Source: an uncultured Steroidobacter sp. (lineage in GTDB: Bacteria > Pseudomonadota > Gammaproteobacteria > Steroidobacterales > Steroidobacteraceae). From it: a DNA stretch of 64,000 nt. Where the stretch lies: assembly GCF_937958065.1 (NCBI RefSeq), contig NZ_CALFXI010000033.1, positions 124,001-188,000 on the forward strand, given 5' to 3'. Below, in pieces: positions 52,370 through 61,821 of this stretch (within the stretch, counting starts at the first letter, position 1; each line of letters opens with the position of its first letter). The position numbers and the translations under genes are program-made. The notes under the pieces were generated by a model, which did not search any database, was not told the origin of the DNA, and saw nothing but the letters and a program-made list of their open reading frames with translations.

Positions 52370-52571
52370 GGCGCCCTTGTCGCAGGCGACCGGCCGCTGT
52401 CGAACAGCATGACAGTCGGCTGTTCGCATCCGGCACTCGCATCACACTTTTCCAACTTGCCCGCGCTGCCGCGAAGCAATTCAATAGCGCCACACGTCCA
52501 AACGGATGCCGGACGTGGAATCTCAATAGGTCCTATGGGCGCTGCCCGTAGCGAGACATGGAGACAGGGCG

Positions 52572-52949
52572 TTGAATGACGATTTGAAAAAACTGGGTTA
52601 CCGGCTGCGGCCGCGAGTGGTCGAGCCGAAGCAACCGGGCCGCATTGCCTTCGACGAGCGTGGCAACGCCGTCTATGCGTGGAATGACGACCGCTTCAGT
52701 GAAGACGGCGAGGAAGGCGAGCGCGCCCGTCGCAAGGCGCTCGATCACCCGGGCCTGTCGTTCGTCGAGGACGAGCCGCCCGCCAACACACCGATCCAGA
52801 ACAACGCCAGGGGCACGCGCATCGGCTACAACCCGTACGAGAGCGGGCTGTTGCAGCGAAAGCCGGCCGCGCCGAAGCGCGACTTGCGCGAGCTGTCGAA
52901 GTGGATCGAAATGAAGAAGCGCGTGGGCGCGAAAAACCGCGGCGAGTGA
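52572..52949 (+). CDS. Conserved-looking hypothetical protein
   Basis: This 125-residue protein starts at TTG (LNDDLKKLGYRLRPR) with GGAGA upstream and is polar, with no membrane segments. It includes RGTRIGYNPYESGLL and a basic, helical C-terminus RELSKWIEMKKRVGAKNRGE. No named family is recognised. It sits 202 bases after nudF and converges on the pair of unknown genes at 52953. Confidence 0.75.
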   Translation: MNDDLKKLGYRLRPRVVEPKQPGRIAFDERGNAVYAWNDDRFSEDGEEGERARRKALDHPGLSFVEDEPPANTPIQNNARGTRIGYNPYESGLLQRKPAAPKRDLRELSKWIEMKKRVGAKNRGE

Positions 52950-52952
52950 CTC

Positions 52953-53606
52953 TCAGACCGCGAGCTGCCTGATCTTTTCCTGGTGACCGCAGCGGAAGAA
53001 GCGGCGCAGTTCGGCCAGCCATTGCTCCGGCCGGGAGCGCCGCGGGTGCAGATAGCGCTGATCCAGTGACCGGCAGTACCGGGCCGCATGCCGGTTCGCT
53101 TCTTCGTAGCGACGTCGGCTGATCTCATCCAGCTGCGGCAGGAAACTCACCCCGCCGAACATCCTCGCGTGCAGCGAGCTCGGGAAAGCGCCCGCGCGCT
53201 GCTGGGTGATCAATGCGAGCGCCGTGGCGTACTTGTCCACCTCGGCCTGCAGCTCCAGCTCCAGCAACGACACCGGCCGGCCGCGGGCCAGGCTCCAGAT
53301 CAGGTAATGGAAATGGCTGACGCCTTCCAGCGCCGTGCAGAAGTCATGCAGATTGCGTTCGTCGAGCGCGCTCAGGGGATCGCGACGCTCCAGCCGTTCG
53401 ATGACGCGCTCATCGATGAACAGCCCGATCCGCACGCCGCCCTCTTCCTGCACCACGAACACCTGTTCGTCGCTGAGCGGTCCGCTCTGATCGCCGACCA
53501 CCTCGCGCAGCCGCCGCGGGTCCGAGATCAGGAAATCTTCGGCGTCGTGGTCGACGGGTGCATCGTACAGCCGGGTCAGGAGCGACTGCATCCGCCGCAG
53601 CAGCAT
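52953..53606 (-). CDS. Unknown protein, partner of the 53608 gene
   Basis: The 217-residue product begins MLLRRMQSLLTRLYDAPVDH and has DFLISDPRRLREVVGD, GVRIGLFIDERVIERLERRD and HFHYLIWSLARGRPVSLLEL. It is soluble-looking. I do not recognise the family. It starts within two bases of the preceding gene's end, so the two are surely one operon. Both appear full length. Confidence 0.78.
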   Translation of the reverse strand: MLLRRMQSLLTRLYDAPVDHDAEDFLISDPRRLREVVGDQSGPLSDEQVFVVQEEGGVRIGLFIDERVIERLERRDPLSALDERNLHDFCTALEGVSHFHYLIWSLARGRPVSLLELELQAEVDKYATALALITQQRAGAFPSSLHARMFGGVSFLPQLDEISRRRYEEANRHAARYCRSLDQRYLHPRRSRPEQWLAELRRFFRCGHQEKIRQLAV

Positions 53607-53607
53607 G

Positions 53608-54231
53608 TCAGTGCTCCTTTCTCCCGGCATTGACCGGCGCGACACCGAGCCGCTGCAAGATCGCGAACGCGCGCGGGCTGCCGGTCTTCAGCCAGATCTC
53701 GTACAGGCGCAGGATGTCCTTGTCGGTGTGCTGATAGGCCATCTCGGCCACATCGTTGAGCACATCGACCAGCCGCTGGAATTTTCCCGCCAGCTCCAGG
53801 AACACCGCCGCGAATGCCTGGCCGCGCATCGAGTAGCGCAGATTCTCGGCGAGCGTGCCGTACGCGCGACCGCCCATGGCGATGTGGTAATCGATGTCGA
53901 CGAGTTTGCGGGCGAAGCTTTGCGCGAAGAAACCGGCGATGAACAAAGAAACATCGCCCAGCCGGCGCAACGCTTCGTCGCGCTGCTGACTGGACTGCGC
54001 TGCCGATGCGTCCGCCAGCATGTGCGCCAGCGGCTTCAGACGCACGCCTTCGGCAGTTCTTTCGTAAAGCTCTTCGGAGCGCGCGAACATGGTGAGCACG
54101 TTTACGACGTAGTGCTCGGTGTGCTCGTCGACATCCACGCGCTGATTGCGTAGCGCCTTCTGCACCGACTCGTGGAAAAACTCGCGCAGATTGGGAACCG
54201 CAACGACCGTTCCAGACCCAACATCACTCAT
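53608..54231 (-). CDS. Unknown protein, first gene of the pair
   Basis: The 207-residue product begins MSDVGSGTVVAVPNLREFFH and contains HTEHYVVNVLTMFARSEELY, LFIAGFFAQSFARKLVDIDY and YEIWLKTGSPRAFAILQRLG. It is helical and soluble. The family is not recognised, but the composition and paired arrangement support a real gene. Its start at 54231 was preferred to one 15 codons upstream because the longer N-terminus is Cys/Trp-rich and unlike the rest. Confidence 0.78.
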   Translation of the reverse strand: MSDVGSGTVVAVPNLREFFHESVQKALRNQRVDVDEHTEHYVVNVLTMFARSEELYERTAEGVRLKPLAHMLADASAAQSSQQRDEALRRLGDVSLFIAGFFAQSFARKLVDIDYHIAMGGRAYGTLAENLRYSMRGQAFAAVFLELAGKFQRLVDVLNDVAEMAYQHTDKDILRLYEIWLKTGSPRAFAILQRLGVAPVNAGRKEH

Positions 54232-54883
54232 CGCCAGGCACCTCGTGCATGACCACTTGTACCAAAGTATCGACAATCTTCGTCGAGAATTTAATCCTCA
54301 AGCCTTTGATACGGTTCCCATCGACACTTTTGCAATCAGGCCATCGATTAATGTGTCGCCGAAGCGGTCGGAAAGTTCCCTTGGCACTCACCGGCAATGT
54401 TTGCTAATCAAACAGCCCCGGGCCTCGATGCAGGCGGCCCATTGGAGACATCGCGTCGGGGCCCGCGAACTCGCCAGCTGGCTGATACTCGGCCCGACCA
54501 GCAGCGAGCCGATCGGCCGACGCCTATCGAGCGCGGGCACGCCGACCTGCGGCACCTGGGAGAACCGAGTTCGCCTGGCAGCTGATCGAGAGAGGATGCG
54601 TTGTTCGCTCAACACGGGAGCGGAAGAAGTCGCAACGCCGATGCCCGCGACGATGCTGTCGTTTATTCTGGCTTCGACACCAAGACGCGCACGAAGCAGA
54701 TCTTCTTCGCGGCCGGCATTCGTGGGTCATGGTCGTCACAAGCCGGTCACGAGATTGCAACAATCCCGCATGCTTACCGACCCGCGGCACTGTGGCCATG
54801 CGAGTTGACCCGATGCCTCGCTACAACGGGCCCGGCTGTAGTGGTTATGTGAATCACCACGCAAACCCGTTGTGACGAGCATC
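54232..54883. other. Long intergenic stretch, no recognised gene
   Basis: About 650 bases lie between the divergent or terminal signals of the unknown pair and the second RRM gene. Frames exist on both strands, but their products are Arg/Ser/Pro-rich and match no domain I know. A palindromic TCGACGAAGATTGTCGA lies at about 54269-54287 upstream of the pair and may be an operator. Confidence 0.45.
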
Positions 54884-54920
54884 AAAAAAACAAAAACCCC
54901 GCGGTATTGCTACCGCGGGG
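54884..54920 (-). terminator. Intrinsic terminator of the second RRM gene
   Basis: CCCCGCGGTA and TACCGCGGGG make a perfect ten-pair stem with a four-base loop, followed on the minus strand by TTTTTGTTTTTTT. Confidence 0.93.
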
Positions 54921-54971
54921 TCTTGTCTGTCTCAGCAACGACCAGGCGAACCTGGTCGTCGTTGGTGCCGC

Positions 54972-55283
54972 TTACCAGCGGCCGCCACCACCGCCGCCGC
55001 CCGGACCGCGGGGGCCACGGCCACCGCCGCCGCCGCCACCCTGGCGCTCCTGCGCTTCATTGACGCGCAGGGGACGACCGCCCATGTCTTTTCCGTTCAA
55101 CGATTGAATGGCGCGCTGAGCATCGGCACGCGGCATTTCCACGAAGCCGAAGCCGCGAGGACGACCGGTTTCACGGTCGTTGATCAGGGCCACTGACTCC
55201 ACGGTGCCGTGCTGTTCGAACAGCTGGCGAACCTGGTCCTCGCTTGCCGAGAACGGCAGGTTACCCACATAGATCTTTGTCAT
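54972..55283 (-). CDS. RNA-binding RRM protein with Gly-rich tail
   Basis: The 103-residue protein has one RRM with RNP2 IYVGNLPF and RNP1 RGFGFVEM and ends in a Gly/Arg-rich tail (QERQGGGGGGGRGPRGPGG and more). It is a close relative of the gene at 49406, sharing VNDRETGRPRGFGFVEM-type sequence. Such proteins act as RNA chaperones, often cold-induced. A strong terminator follows it. The 386 bases upstream may hold a long leader. Confidence 0.95.
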   Translation of the reverse strand: MTKIYVGNLPFSASEDQVRQLFEQHGTVESVALINDRETGRPRGFGFVEMPRADAQRAIQSLNGKDMGGRPLRVNEAQERQGGGGGGGRGPRGPGGGGGGGRW

Positions 55284-55669
55284 AGCGATACAGTCTCTCT
55301 GAAAAAGCCTCGAGCGCGATCCCCCTGCTGGGAAATATCATCACTGCGAGGCCTGGTTACATACGGGCTCCGCCCCTGCACTGCCCCAGTCAGTTCCAGA
55401 CTTGAAGTTATGCGGTTTAGGTCCCAGGCCTACGTTCGCGGTCTCGTCGGATTTTTCAGAAGTTGGCCGAAAAGAGGGTCGTCAATGACCCGGCTGGCCA
55501 AGCCAGAGAAAAAAGCGGGCAAAGGCACAACGAACGGCGCGGAATGTACGCCAATAAAAGAGTCAAGGCAATCGGCGACAAAGACCATAGGTCCTTGAAA
55601 ATAGGGATACAACGGCGAATGTATCGGGTGCGCAGCGCACCAGCTGCGCTGTTTCATGGCGCACCCTTG
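55284..55669. other. Probable leader and promoter region of the second RRM gene
   Basis: No gene is recognised in these 386 bases. By analogy with the first RRM gene it could contain a long 5' leader. I could not identify a convincing -35/-10 pair on the minus strand. A GC-rich repeat-like GCAGCGCACC-rich stretch near 55630 is the only local structure I noticed. Confidence 0.4.
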
Positions 55670-56377
55670 TCACGAGCGCAGCCCCAACAGAGTGCCGAGC
55701 TCGTGCAGGGTTCGCACTGTATGCACCGGCTCGCCGAATTCGGCGGACCATTCGAGCTCGTCCCGGTTTATCCACACCGGATGCATACCGGCGGCCCGCG
55801 CACCCACCACGTCCAGCGCCGGATCGTCACCCACATACACAACCTGTTGGGGTGTCAGTCCAGTTCCTTCAATTACCTTGTGGAACAGCAACGGATCGGG
55901 CTTGAGCGCACCCACGTCGCGAGCCCCCAGGCTGCGCTCGAAATAATGCGCCAGACCGATGCGTTTTAGATCGGCATTGCCGTTACTGGCGGTAAACAGA
56001 CGGAAGTGCGGCTTGAGCCGTTCCAGGCCCGGCAGCACGTCCTCGTACAGCACCACTTCGTTGCGCGCCTGGATGAAAGCTTCGAACGCCTCGTCGGCCA
56101 TGGCCTCGGCGTAACCGAATTCCCGGGCATGGTCGGCCAGTGTCTGCCGACGCAAAAAAGTGAAGTCATGCGCCATTTGCGGGTAGGCCTGCGCAGTCTC
56201 CTGGCGGGCTTTGCGCAACATCTCGACCGTCATGGCCGCGGTCACGCGCGGGTACCTGAGGGCGAGAAAATCGTACATGGCCTGCTCGGCGCGCTCGATC
56301 ACGGGCATTACGTCCCAGAACGTATTGTCCAGATCGAAGCAGATGGCACGTACGCTCGACAGATCGCCGCTCGTCAT
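55670..56377 (-). CDS. HAD-family hydrolase (phosphatase)
   Basis: The 235-residue protein is a HAD subfamily IA enzyme. Motif I is ICFDLDNTFWD, motif II is in LFTASNGNADL, motif III around ALKPDPLLFHKV and motif IV YVGDDPALDVVGARAAGM. The length and YigB-like organisation suggest a small-molecule phosphatase such as FMN or 5-amino-6-ribitylaminouracil phosphate phosphatase, but the substrate is not certain. It overlaps metZ by four bases. Confidence 0.9.
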   Translation of the reverse strand: MTSGDLSSVRAICFDLDNTFWDVMPVIERAEQAMYDFLALRYPRVTAAMTVEMLRKARQETAQAYPQMAHDFTFLRRQTLADHAREFGYAEAMADEAFEAFIQARNEVVLYEDVLPGLERLKPHFRLFTASNGNADLKRIGLAHYFERSLGARDVGALKPDPLLFHKVIEGTGLTPQQVVYVGDDPALDVVGARAAGMHPVWINRDELEWSAEFGEPVHTVRTLHELGTLLGLRS

Positions 56378-57564
56378 GCCGCCACCGTACGAACCGCCGC
56401 GAGACCGCGCTCCAGATCGGCTTGCAGATCGCGCACGTCCTCCAGGCCGACCGAGATCCGCAACAAACCTTCAGTGATGCCGGCGCGCTCGCGCTCTGCA
56501 GGACTGATGCGCGAATGGGTGGTCGTCGCCGGATGCGTGATGGTGCTCTTGGTGTCGCCCAGATTGGCGGTGATGGACAGCAATCGCGTCGCATCGACGA
56601 ACGCCCAGGCGCCCTTGCGACCGTGCTCCACGTCGAATGCGACGATGCCGCCGAACGCACTCTGCTGTCGTTTCGCAAGCGCGTGTTGCGGATGCGACTC
56701 CAAACCTGCGTAGTAGACCTTGCTGACTCCCGGCTGCTGTTCCAGCCAGCGCGCCAGTTGCAGTGCCGCCGCCGAATGCGCGCGCATGCGCAGCTCCAAC
56801 GTTTCCAAACCTTTCAGGAACACCCAGGCATTGAACGGGCTCATGCTCGGCCCGGTGGTGCGCAGGAAGCCGTAGATGTCCTTGCCGACCAGCTGCTCGT
56901 TGCCGAGCACCGCCCCGCCGACGCAGCGCCCCTGCCCGTCCAGATATTTGGTAGCCGAGTGAATCACCAGGTCCGCGCCCAGCTCGAACGGCTTCTGCAA
57001 TGCCGGTGTGCAGAAACAATTGTCGACCACCAGTAACACGCCGCGCTCATGCGCGATGGCGGCGAGGCCGGCAATGTCGGCGATCACCGAGAGCGGATTC
57101 GAGGGCGTTTCGACAAAGAACAATCTGGTGTTGCTCCGGATGGCGCGGCGCCACGCGTCGTTGTCGTCGGGCCGAACATATGTCACGTCGACGCCGAACT
57201 TCACCAGATAGCGATTGATCAGCGCGATGGTCGAACCGAACACGCTGTCGGAACAAACGATGTGATCGCCCGCCTTCATCAGGCTCATGCAGGTGGCCAG
57301 GATGGCGGCCATCCCCGAACCGGTCGCGACACATGCAGCCGCCCCTTCCAGCGCCGCCAGCCGCTCCTCGAAACAGCGCACGGTGGGATTGGTGAAGCGC
57401 GAATAGATATTGCCCTTCACGCTCTCGTCGAAACGCGCGGCGGCTTCGGCGGCGCTCGCGAACACATAACTCGACGTGGTGAAGATGGGCTCGGCGTGCT
57501 CGGCTTCCGGAGTGCGGCGCTGGCCGGCACGGACCGCCAGCGTGGCTAAGTGATGTTCAGACAT
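56374..57564 (-). CDS. metZ: O-succinylhomoserine sulfhydrylase MetZ
   Basis: MetZ makes homocysteine from O-succinylhomoserine and sulfide with PLP. The 396-residue protein is in the Cys/Met metabolism PLP family: FTTSSYVFASAAEAAARF, YSRFTNPTVRCFEERLAALE, SGMAAILATCMSLM, and the PLP Lys in HSATKYLDGQGRCVGGA. LRISVGLEDVRDL near the C-terminus is standard. It is followed by the coupled HAD gene. Cystathionine gamma-synthase is a close alternative. Confidence 0.9.
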   Translation of the reverse strand: MSEHHLATLAVRAGQRRTPEAEHAEPIFTTSSYVFASAAEAAARFDESVKGNIYSRFTNPTVRCFEERLAALEGAAACVATGSGMAAILATCMSLMKAGDHIVCSDSVFGSTIALINRYLVKFGVDVTYVRPDDNDAWRRAIRSNTRLFFVETPSNPLSVIADIAGLAAIAHERGVLLVVDNCFCTPALQKPFELGADLVIHSATKYLDGQGRCVGGAVLGNEQLVGKDIYGFLRTTGPSMSPFNAWVFLKGLETLELRMRAHSAAALQLARWLEQQPGVSKVYYAGLESHPQHALAKRQQSAFGGIVAFDVEHGRKGAWAFVDATRLLSITANLGDTKSTITHPATTTHSRISPAERERAGITEGLLRISVGLEDVRDLQADLERGLAAVRTVAA

Positions 57565-57666
57565 GGTCGACGAGGGTTTGGTAAATCTCGGTGGACGAGG
57601 CGATGCGACTGTCGCATTCTGACCAGTCGTCGGGCGTTAGTCATTAACTCGTTGGTCGTTCCACTC

Positions 57667-58323
57667 ATGTCCATGCTCACCCTGGTCATCGGCAACAAGC
57701 ATCTGTCGTCCTGGTCGCTGCGCCCCTGGCTGGTGCTGAAACACTTCGGCCTGCCCTTCCAGGAGGTGAAGCTGCCGCTCGACACGCCGGCCTTCCATCG
57801 CGACATCGTCAAGTATTCGCCGACGCGGCGCGTGCCCCTGCTGATCGACGGCGAGCTGAAGATCTGGGACTCGCTGGCCATTGCCGAGTACCTCAACGAG
57901 AAAGTGCAGGGTCGTGCCTGGCCGGCCGATCCCACCGCGCGAGCGCTGGCACGCGCGGTCAGCGCGGAAATGCATTCAGGGTTCGCGGCCTTGCGCACGC
58001 ACTGGCCGATGCAGGCGATCGGCCACTCGACCGTGCAGCTGCCTCCGCAAGGCCGGGCCGACGTGGAGCGCGTTCAGCAACTGTGGCACGAGTACCGCTC
58101 GCAATATGGCCAGCGAGGGCCGTGGCTGTTCGGCGAGTATTCGATCGCCGATGCAATGTACGCACCCGTCGCCCTGCGCTTCCGTCACTACGGCGCGCAG
58201 TTCTCCACCCCGATCGTCGCGGCGTACCAGCAACAACTGATCCAGGATCCACACATGCAGGAGTGGCTCGCCGAGGCCCAGGTGGAAGTGGACACGGGCT
58301 ACGGCGCTCAACCGAGCCAGTAG
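57667..58323 (+). CDS. Glutathione S-transferase family protein
   Basis: The 218-residue protein starts MSMLTLVIGNKHLSSWSLRP, a thioredoxin-fold N-domain with Ser in the SSWSLRP active region, then RRVPLLIDGELKIWDSLAIA and EYLNEKVQGRAWPADPTARA, and a helical domain with FGEYSIADAMYAPVALRF. It belongs to a GST subgroup close to YfcF. It is divergent from metZ, 102 bases away. The substrate is unknown. Two other possible Met starts lie close by. Confidence 0.92.
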   Translation: MSMLTLVIGNKHLSSWSLRPWLVLKHFGLPFQEVKLPLDTPAFHRDIVKYSPTRRVPLLIDGELKIWDSLAIAEYLNEKVQGRAWPADPTARALARAVSAEMHSGFAALRTHWPMQAIGHSTVQLPPQGRADVERVQQLWHEYRSQYGQRGPWLFGEYSIADAMYAPVALRFRHYGAQFSTPIVAAYQQQLIQDPHMQEWLAEAQVEVDTGYGAQPSQ

Positions 58324-58445
58324 GTAAATGACGCTCACCTCGCGGCGTCGATTACGACACGACGTCGCAGGGGGCGATTGCAGAATGGCATTTAACGGAA
58401 GAATGCCTAGAATCGAGCGCTCGATCGCATTCAAGCAGGAAGGCC

Positions 58446-59630
58446 ATGCGTTGGGCATCCGCCGTCGACACAGATAATTCACTGCGGGCCGCAGTGGAGC
58501 ATGCGGCCGAGACCGTGTTCCTCGGCCTGGGTCGTCAGGAGCCGGATCTCGCGATCGTGTTCGTCAGTGCCGAGCACGCAGCGCACTTCGATGCCGTGCC
58601 GGCGCTGCTCCAGCGCGAGTTCGAGAACGTCTTCATCTTCGGCTGCTGCGGTGGGGGCGTGATCGGCGGCGGCCGCGAGATCGAGGATCGTCCCGCTTTT
58701 TCATTGACCGGCGCGATATTGCCCGGCGTGCGCCTGAAGGGCACGCACCTGGACGCAGCCCAAGTGCCGCCGGTGTATGCCGAAGCGCGCGTGTGGGAAG
58801 ACGTCCTGCGCATCACCCCCAGCCAGCAACCATCATTCCTGCTGCTCGCGGATCCCTTCAGCTTCGAAGCCGAAACCTTCATCCGGGGCCTGGACCGGAT
58901 CTATCCGCTCGCGCCAAAAATCGGCGGGCTGGCGAGCGGCGCGCGGCAGGTCGGCGGCACCGCCCTGTATCTGGGCAATCAGGTCTATCACTCGGGCTGT
59001 ATCGCGCTCGCCCTGACCGGCAACATCGACATCGACATGGTGGTCGCGCAGGGCTGCCGGGCGATCGGCGATCCGATGTTCGTCACCTCGGCGCACGAGA
59101 ACCTGGTGCGCGAGCTCGACGGGCGCTCACCGCGCGATGTGTTGTCGGCGCTGTTCGAGCGCCTGCCGGCGCCCGACCGGGAGTTGTTCAGTCAATCGCT
59201 GCACCTGGGCATGGCCATGCGCACCGACGCCAGCGAATTCACGCCGGGCGATTTTCTGATCCGCAGCATCCTGGGCATGGATCCGCAAAGTGGCGCGCTG
59301 TGGGTCAGCGCCAACGTGCCGGCCAACAGCGTCGTGCAATTCCATCTGCGCGACGCCGCCACCTCGGCGCTCGACCTGGAGCGCACGCTGACCGCTTACC
59401 GGGCCTCGCATATCGTCAGCCCCGATTCGGGCGCGCTGCTGTTCTCCTGCCACGGCCGGGGCATCGGCCTGTACGGTCAGGCCGATCACGACAGCAATGC
59501 GTTCCGACGCCTGGTCGCCGATCTGCCCATTGGTGGCTTTTTCTGCGACGGCGAGTTCGGACCGATCCAGAACTCCACCTTCCTGCACAGCTACACCAGC
59601 GCCTTCGCCGTCATCCACGAGAAGAAATAG
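58446..59630 (+). CDS. FIST-domain sensory protein
   Basis: The 394-residue protein has the FIST N-domain (VFVSAEHAAHFDAVPALLQ, VFIFGCCGGGVIGGGREIED) and the FIST C-domain (ALLFSCHGRGIGLYGQADHD, GGFFCDGEFGPIQNSTFLHS). FIST proteins are thought to bind small ligands and signal. There is no membrane segment or output domain, and no kinase or cyclase gene is adjacent. The Cys residues of GCCGGG and CHGRG are conserved in the family. Confidence 0.92.
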   Translation: MRWASAVDTDNSLRAAVEHAAETVFLGLGRQEPDLAIVFVSAEHAAHFDAVPALLQREFENVFIFGCCGGGVIGGGREIEDRPAFSLTGAILPGVRLKGTHLDAAQVPPVYAEARVWEDVLRITPSQQPSFLLLADPFSFEAETFIRGLDRIYPLAPKIGGLASGARQVGGTALYLGNQVYHSGCIALALTGNIDIDMVVAQGCRAIGDPMFVTSAHENLVRELDGRSPRDVLSALFERLPAPDRELFSQSLHLGMAMRTDASEFTPGDFLIRSILGMDPQSGALWVSANVPANSVVQFHLRDAATSALDLERTLTAYRASHIVSPDSGALLFSCHGRGIGLYGQADHDSNAFRRLVADLPIGGFFCDGEFGPIQNSTFLHSYTSAFAVIHEKK

Positions 59631-59678
59631 GCGTCGACATTTATACTCCCGTCCTTTCTGACGGACCGGAGTCCCTTG

Positions 59679-61748
59679 ATGCGTCAGTCGTTGGCCCCTG
59701 CGGCCTGTGTGTTGTCCGCTTGTTTGCTCATGCCGCTCGGCGCGGTTGCAGCTCCACGTCCCTTCAACGTCGAAGACCTGGTCAGCATGCAGCGCGTGTC
59801 CGACCCAGTGCTCTCGCCCGATGGCCGCACCGTGGTCTACACGGTGCGTGAAACGGATCTGGCGGCGAATCGCGGCCGCACCGATCTGTGGTCGCTCGAT
59901 CTGGCCACCAAGGGAGCCCAGCCCCGCCGGCTCACCACCGATCCGGAGAACGACAGCTCGCCCCAATGGACCAGCGATGGCAGCGAGATTTATTTCCTGT
60001 CCACGCGCAGCGGTTCCAGCCAGGTGTGGCGTCTGCCGGCGGCCGGCGGCGAAGCGATGCAGGTCACGAACCTGCCGCTGGACGTCGGCACGTTCCGCCT
60101 GGCCAGCCACGCCGGCCGTCTCGCCGTGACGCTGGAAGTGTTCCCCGACTGCGATGAGCTGTCGTGCACGGTCGAGCGGCTCGATCAAGCCAGGCACCCG
60201 AAAGACAGCGGCGAGGCGTACGACCGCATCTTCGTGCGCCATTGGGATACCTGGGCGGACAGCCGCATCTCGCAACTGTTCGTTCTGCAGTTGAGCGATG
60301 GCATCGCCTCCGAGCCGGTGTCGGTGAGCAAAGCGCTCGACGCCGACGTGCCCTCGAAGCCCTTCGGCGACGCCAGCGAATATACGTTCTCGCCGGACGG
60401 CTCGCGGCTGGTGTTCGCGACGCGTATCAAAGGCAAGTCCGAGCCCTGGTCGACCAACTTCGATTTGTATGAAGTCGGTGTCGACGGCAGCGGGCTGCGC
60501 AATCTGACCGAAGACAATCCGGCGTGGGACACGCAGCCGGTGTTCTCGCGCGATGGCAGCCAGCTGGCCTGGCGCGCGATGACCCGGCCCGGGTTCGAAG
60601 CCGATCGTTTCCATATCATGCTCATGGATATGAAGAGCGGTAAGCGGCGCGCGCTCACCCAGGACTGGGATCGCTCGGTCGACGCCCTGGCGTTCAGCAG
60701 GGACGGCCGCACGCTGTATGCGACCACCGATCATTTCGGCCAGCATCCGCTGTGGGCGGTCGACGTGAAGAGCGGCAAGCCGACCATGCTGACCGGCCCG
60801 GGACGCATCGAGGCGTTCAGCGTCGGCGACAAGGAGATCGTGATGACGACCTCGTCGCTGAAGTCGCCGGCCGAGCTGCAGGCGCTGACCATCAAAGGCA
60901 GCGATCTGCGCGCCCTGCCTCGCATGAACGAAGCGGCGCTGGCGGAACTCAAGTTCGGCGAGCCCGAGCAGTTCACGTTCGCCGGCGCCGACGGCGCGAC
61001 GGTGTACGGCTACGTGATGAAGCCGGCCGACTTCAAGCCGGGCACGAAATATCCGGTCGCCTTCATCATCCACGGCGGCCCGCAGAGCTCGTTCGCCAAT
61101 GCCTGGAGCTATCGCTGGAATCCGCAGACCTATGCGGGCGCGGGCTACGCCTCGGTGTTCATCGATTTCCACGGCTCGACCGGCTATGGCCAGGCGTTCA
61201 CCGATTCGATCAGCCAGGACTGGGGCGGCAAGCCGCTGGAAGATCTGCAGAAGGGCCTGGCGGCGGCGCTCCAGAACTATCCGTGGCTGGATGGCGAACG
61301 CACCTGCGCACTGGGCGCCTCCTATGGCGGGTACATGATCAACTGGATCGCCGGCAACTGGTCGGAACCGTTCAAGTGCCTGGTGAATCACGACGGCGTG
61401 TTCGACTCCCGCGCCATGGCCTACTCCACCGAGGAGCTGTGGTTCACCGAATGGGAACAGGGCGGGATTGCGTGGCAGGTGCCGGAGAACGTCGAGAAGT
61501 TCAACCCGGTGAATCATGTCGCGAACTGGAACAAGCCCATGCTGGTCATTCACGGCGTGCGCGACTATCGCATTCCGTATGCGCAGGGCCTCTCGGCGTT
61601 CACGGCCCTGCAGCGCAAGGGCATTCCCAGCCGCCTGCTGATCTTCCCGGATGAAAACCATTGGGTGCTCAAGCCGAACAACAGCATCCGCTGGCACCAC
61701 GAAGTGGAACAGTGGCTGAGTCAGTGGACCGGCAAGAGCAGCGAATGA
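59679..61748 (+). CDS. S9 family prolyl oligopeptidase/dipeptidyl peptidase
   Basis: The 689-residue protein has a signal peptide (CVLSACLLMPLGAVAA), a WD40-like beta-propeller (repeated SPDG, SRDG and TSDG motifs) and a C-terminal alpha/beta-hydrolase domain. The nucleophile is Ser548 in GASYGG, the Asp is in HGVRDYRIPYAQG and the His in ENHWVLKP. It should release dipeptides from the N-terminus of peptides in the periplasm. The ATG at 59679 follows CCGGAG. A shared terminator lies behind. Confidence 0.95.
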   Translation: MRQSLAPAACVLSACLLMPLGAVAAPRPFNVEDLVSMQRVSDPVLSPDGRTVVYTVRETDLAANRGRTDLWSLDLATKGAQPRRLTTDPENDSSPQWTSDGSEIYFLSTRSGSSQVWRLPAAGGEAMQVTNLPLDVGTFRLASHAGRLAVTLEVFPDCDELSCTVERLDQARHPKDSGEAYDRIFVRHWDTWADSRISQLFVLQLSDGIASEPVSVSKALDADVPSKPFGDASEYTFSPDGSRLVFATRIKGKSEPWSTNFDLYEVGVDGSGLRNLTEDNPAWDTQPVFSRDGSQLAWRAMTRPGFEADRFHIMLMDMKSGKRRALTQDWDRSVDALAFSRDGRTLYATTDHFGQHPLWAVDVKSGKPTMLTGPGRIEAFSVGDKEIVMTTSSLKSPAELQALTIKGSDLRALPRMNEAALAELKFGEPEQFTFAGADGATVYGYVMKPADFKPGTKYPVAFIIHGGPQSSFANAWSYRWNPQTYAGAGYASVFIDFHGSTGYGQAFTDSISQDWGGKPLEDLQKGLAAALQNYPWLDGERTCALGASYGGYMINWIAGNWSEPFKCLVNHDGVFDSRAMAYSTEELWFTEWEQGGIAWQVPENVEKFNPVNHVANWNKPMLVIHGVRDYRIPYAQGLSAFTALQRKGIPSRLLIFPDENHWVLKPNNSIRWHHEVEQWLSQWTGKSSE

Positions 61749-61776
61749 TCCCGCGCCCCGTTCTGTGGTGACAAAG

Positions 61777-61804
61777 AAGGCCCGCCATTGGCGGGCCTTT
61801 TTTT
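61777..61804 (+). terminator. Bidirectional intrinsic terminator
   Basis: GGCCCGCC (61779-61786) and GGCGGGCC (61790-61797) form an eight-pair stem with a three-base loop, followed by seven T. It lies between the convergent S9 peptidase and ATP-grasp genes. A short AA run on the other side is weak, so termination of the plus strand is the main prediction. Confidence 0.9.
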
Positions 61805-61821
61805 GCGTCGGTGCGAGCCGG

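Noticed and set aside
54232..54883. A protein-coding gene of about 220 codons in this gap
   Set aside because: Frames on both strands have Arg/Ser/Pro-rich products, no ribosome-binding site and no known domain.
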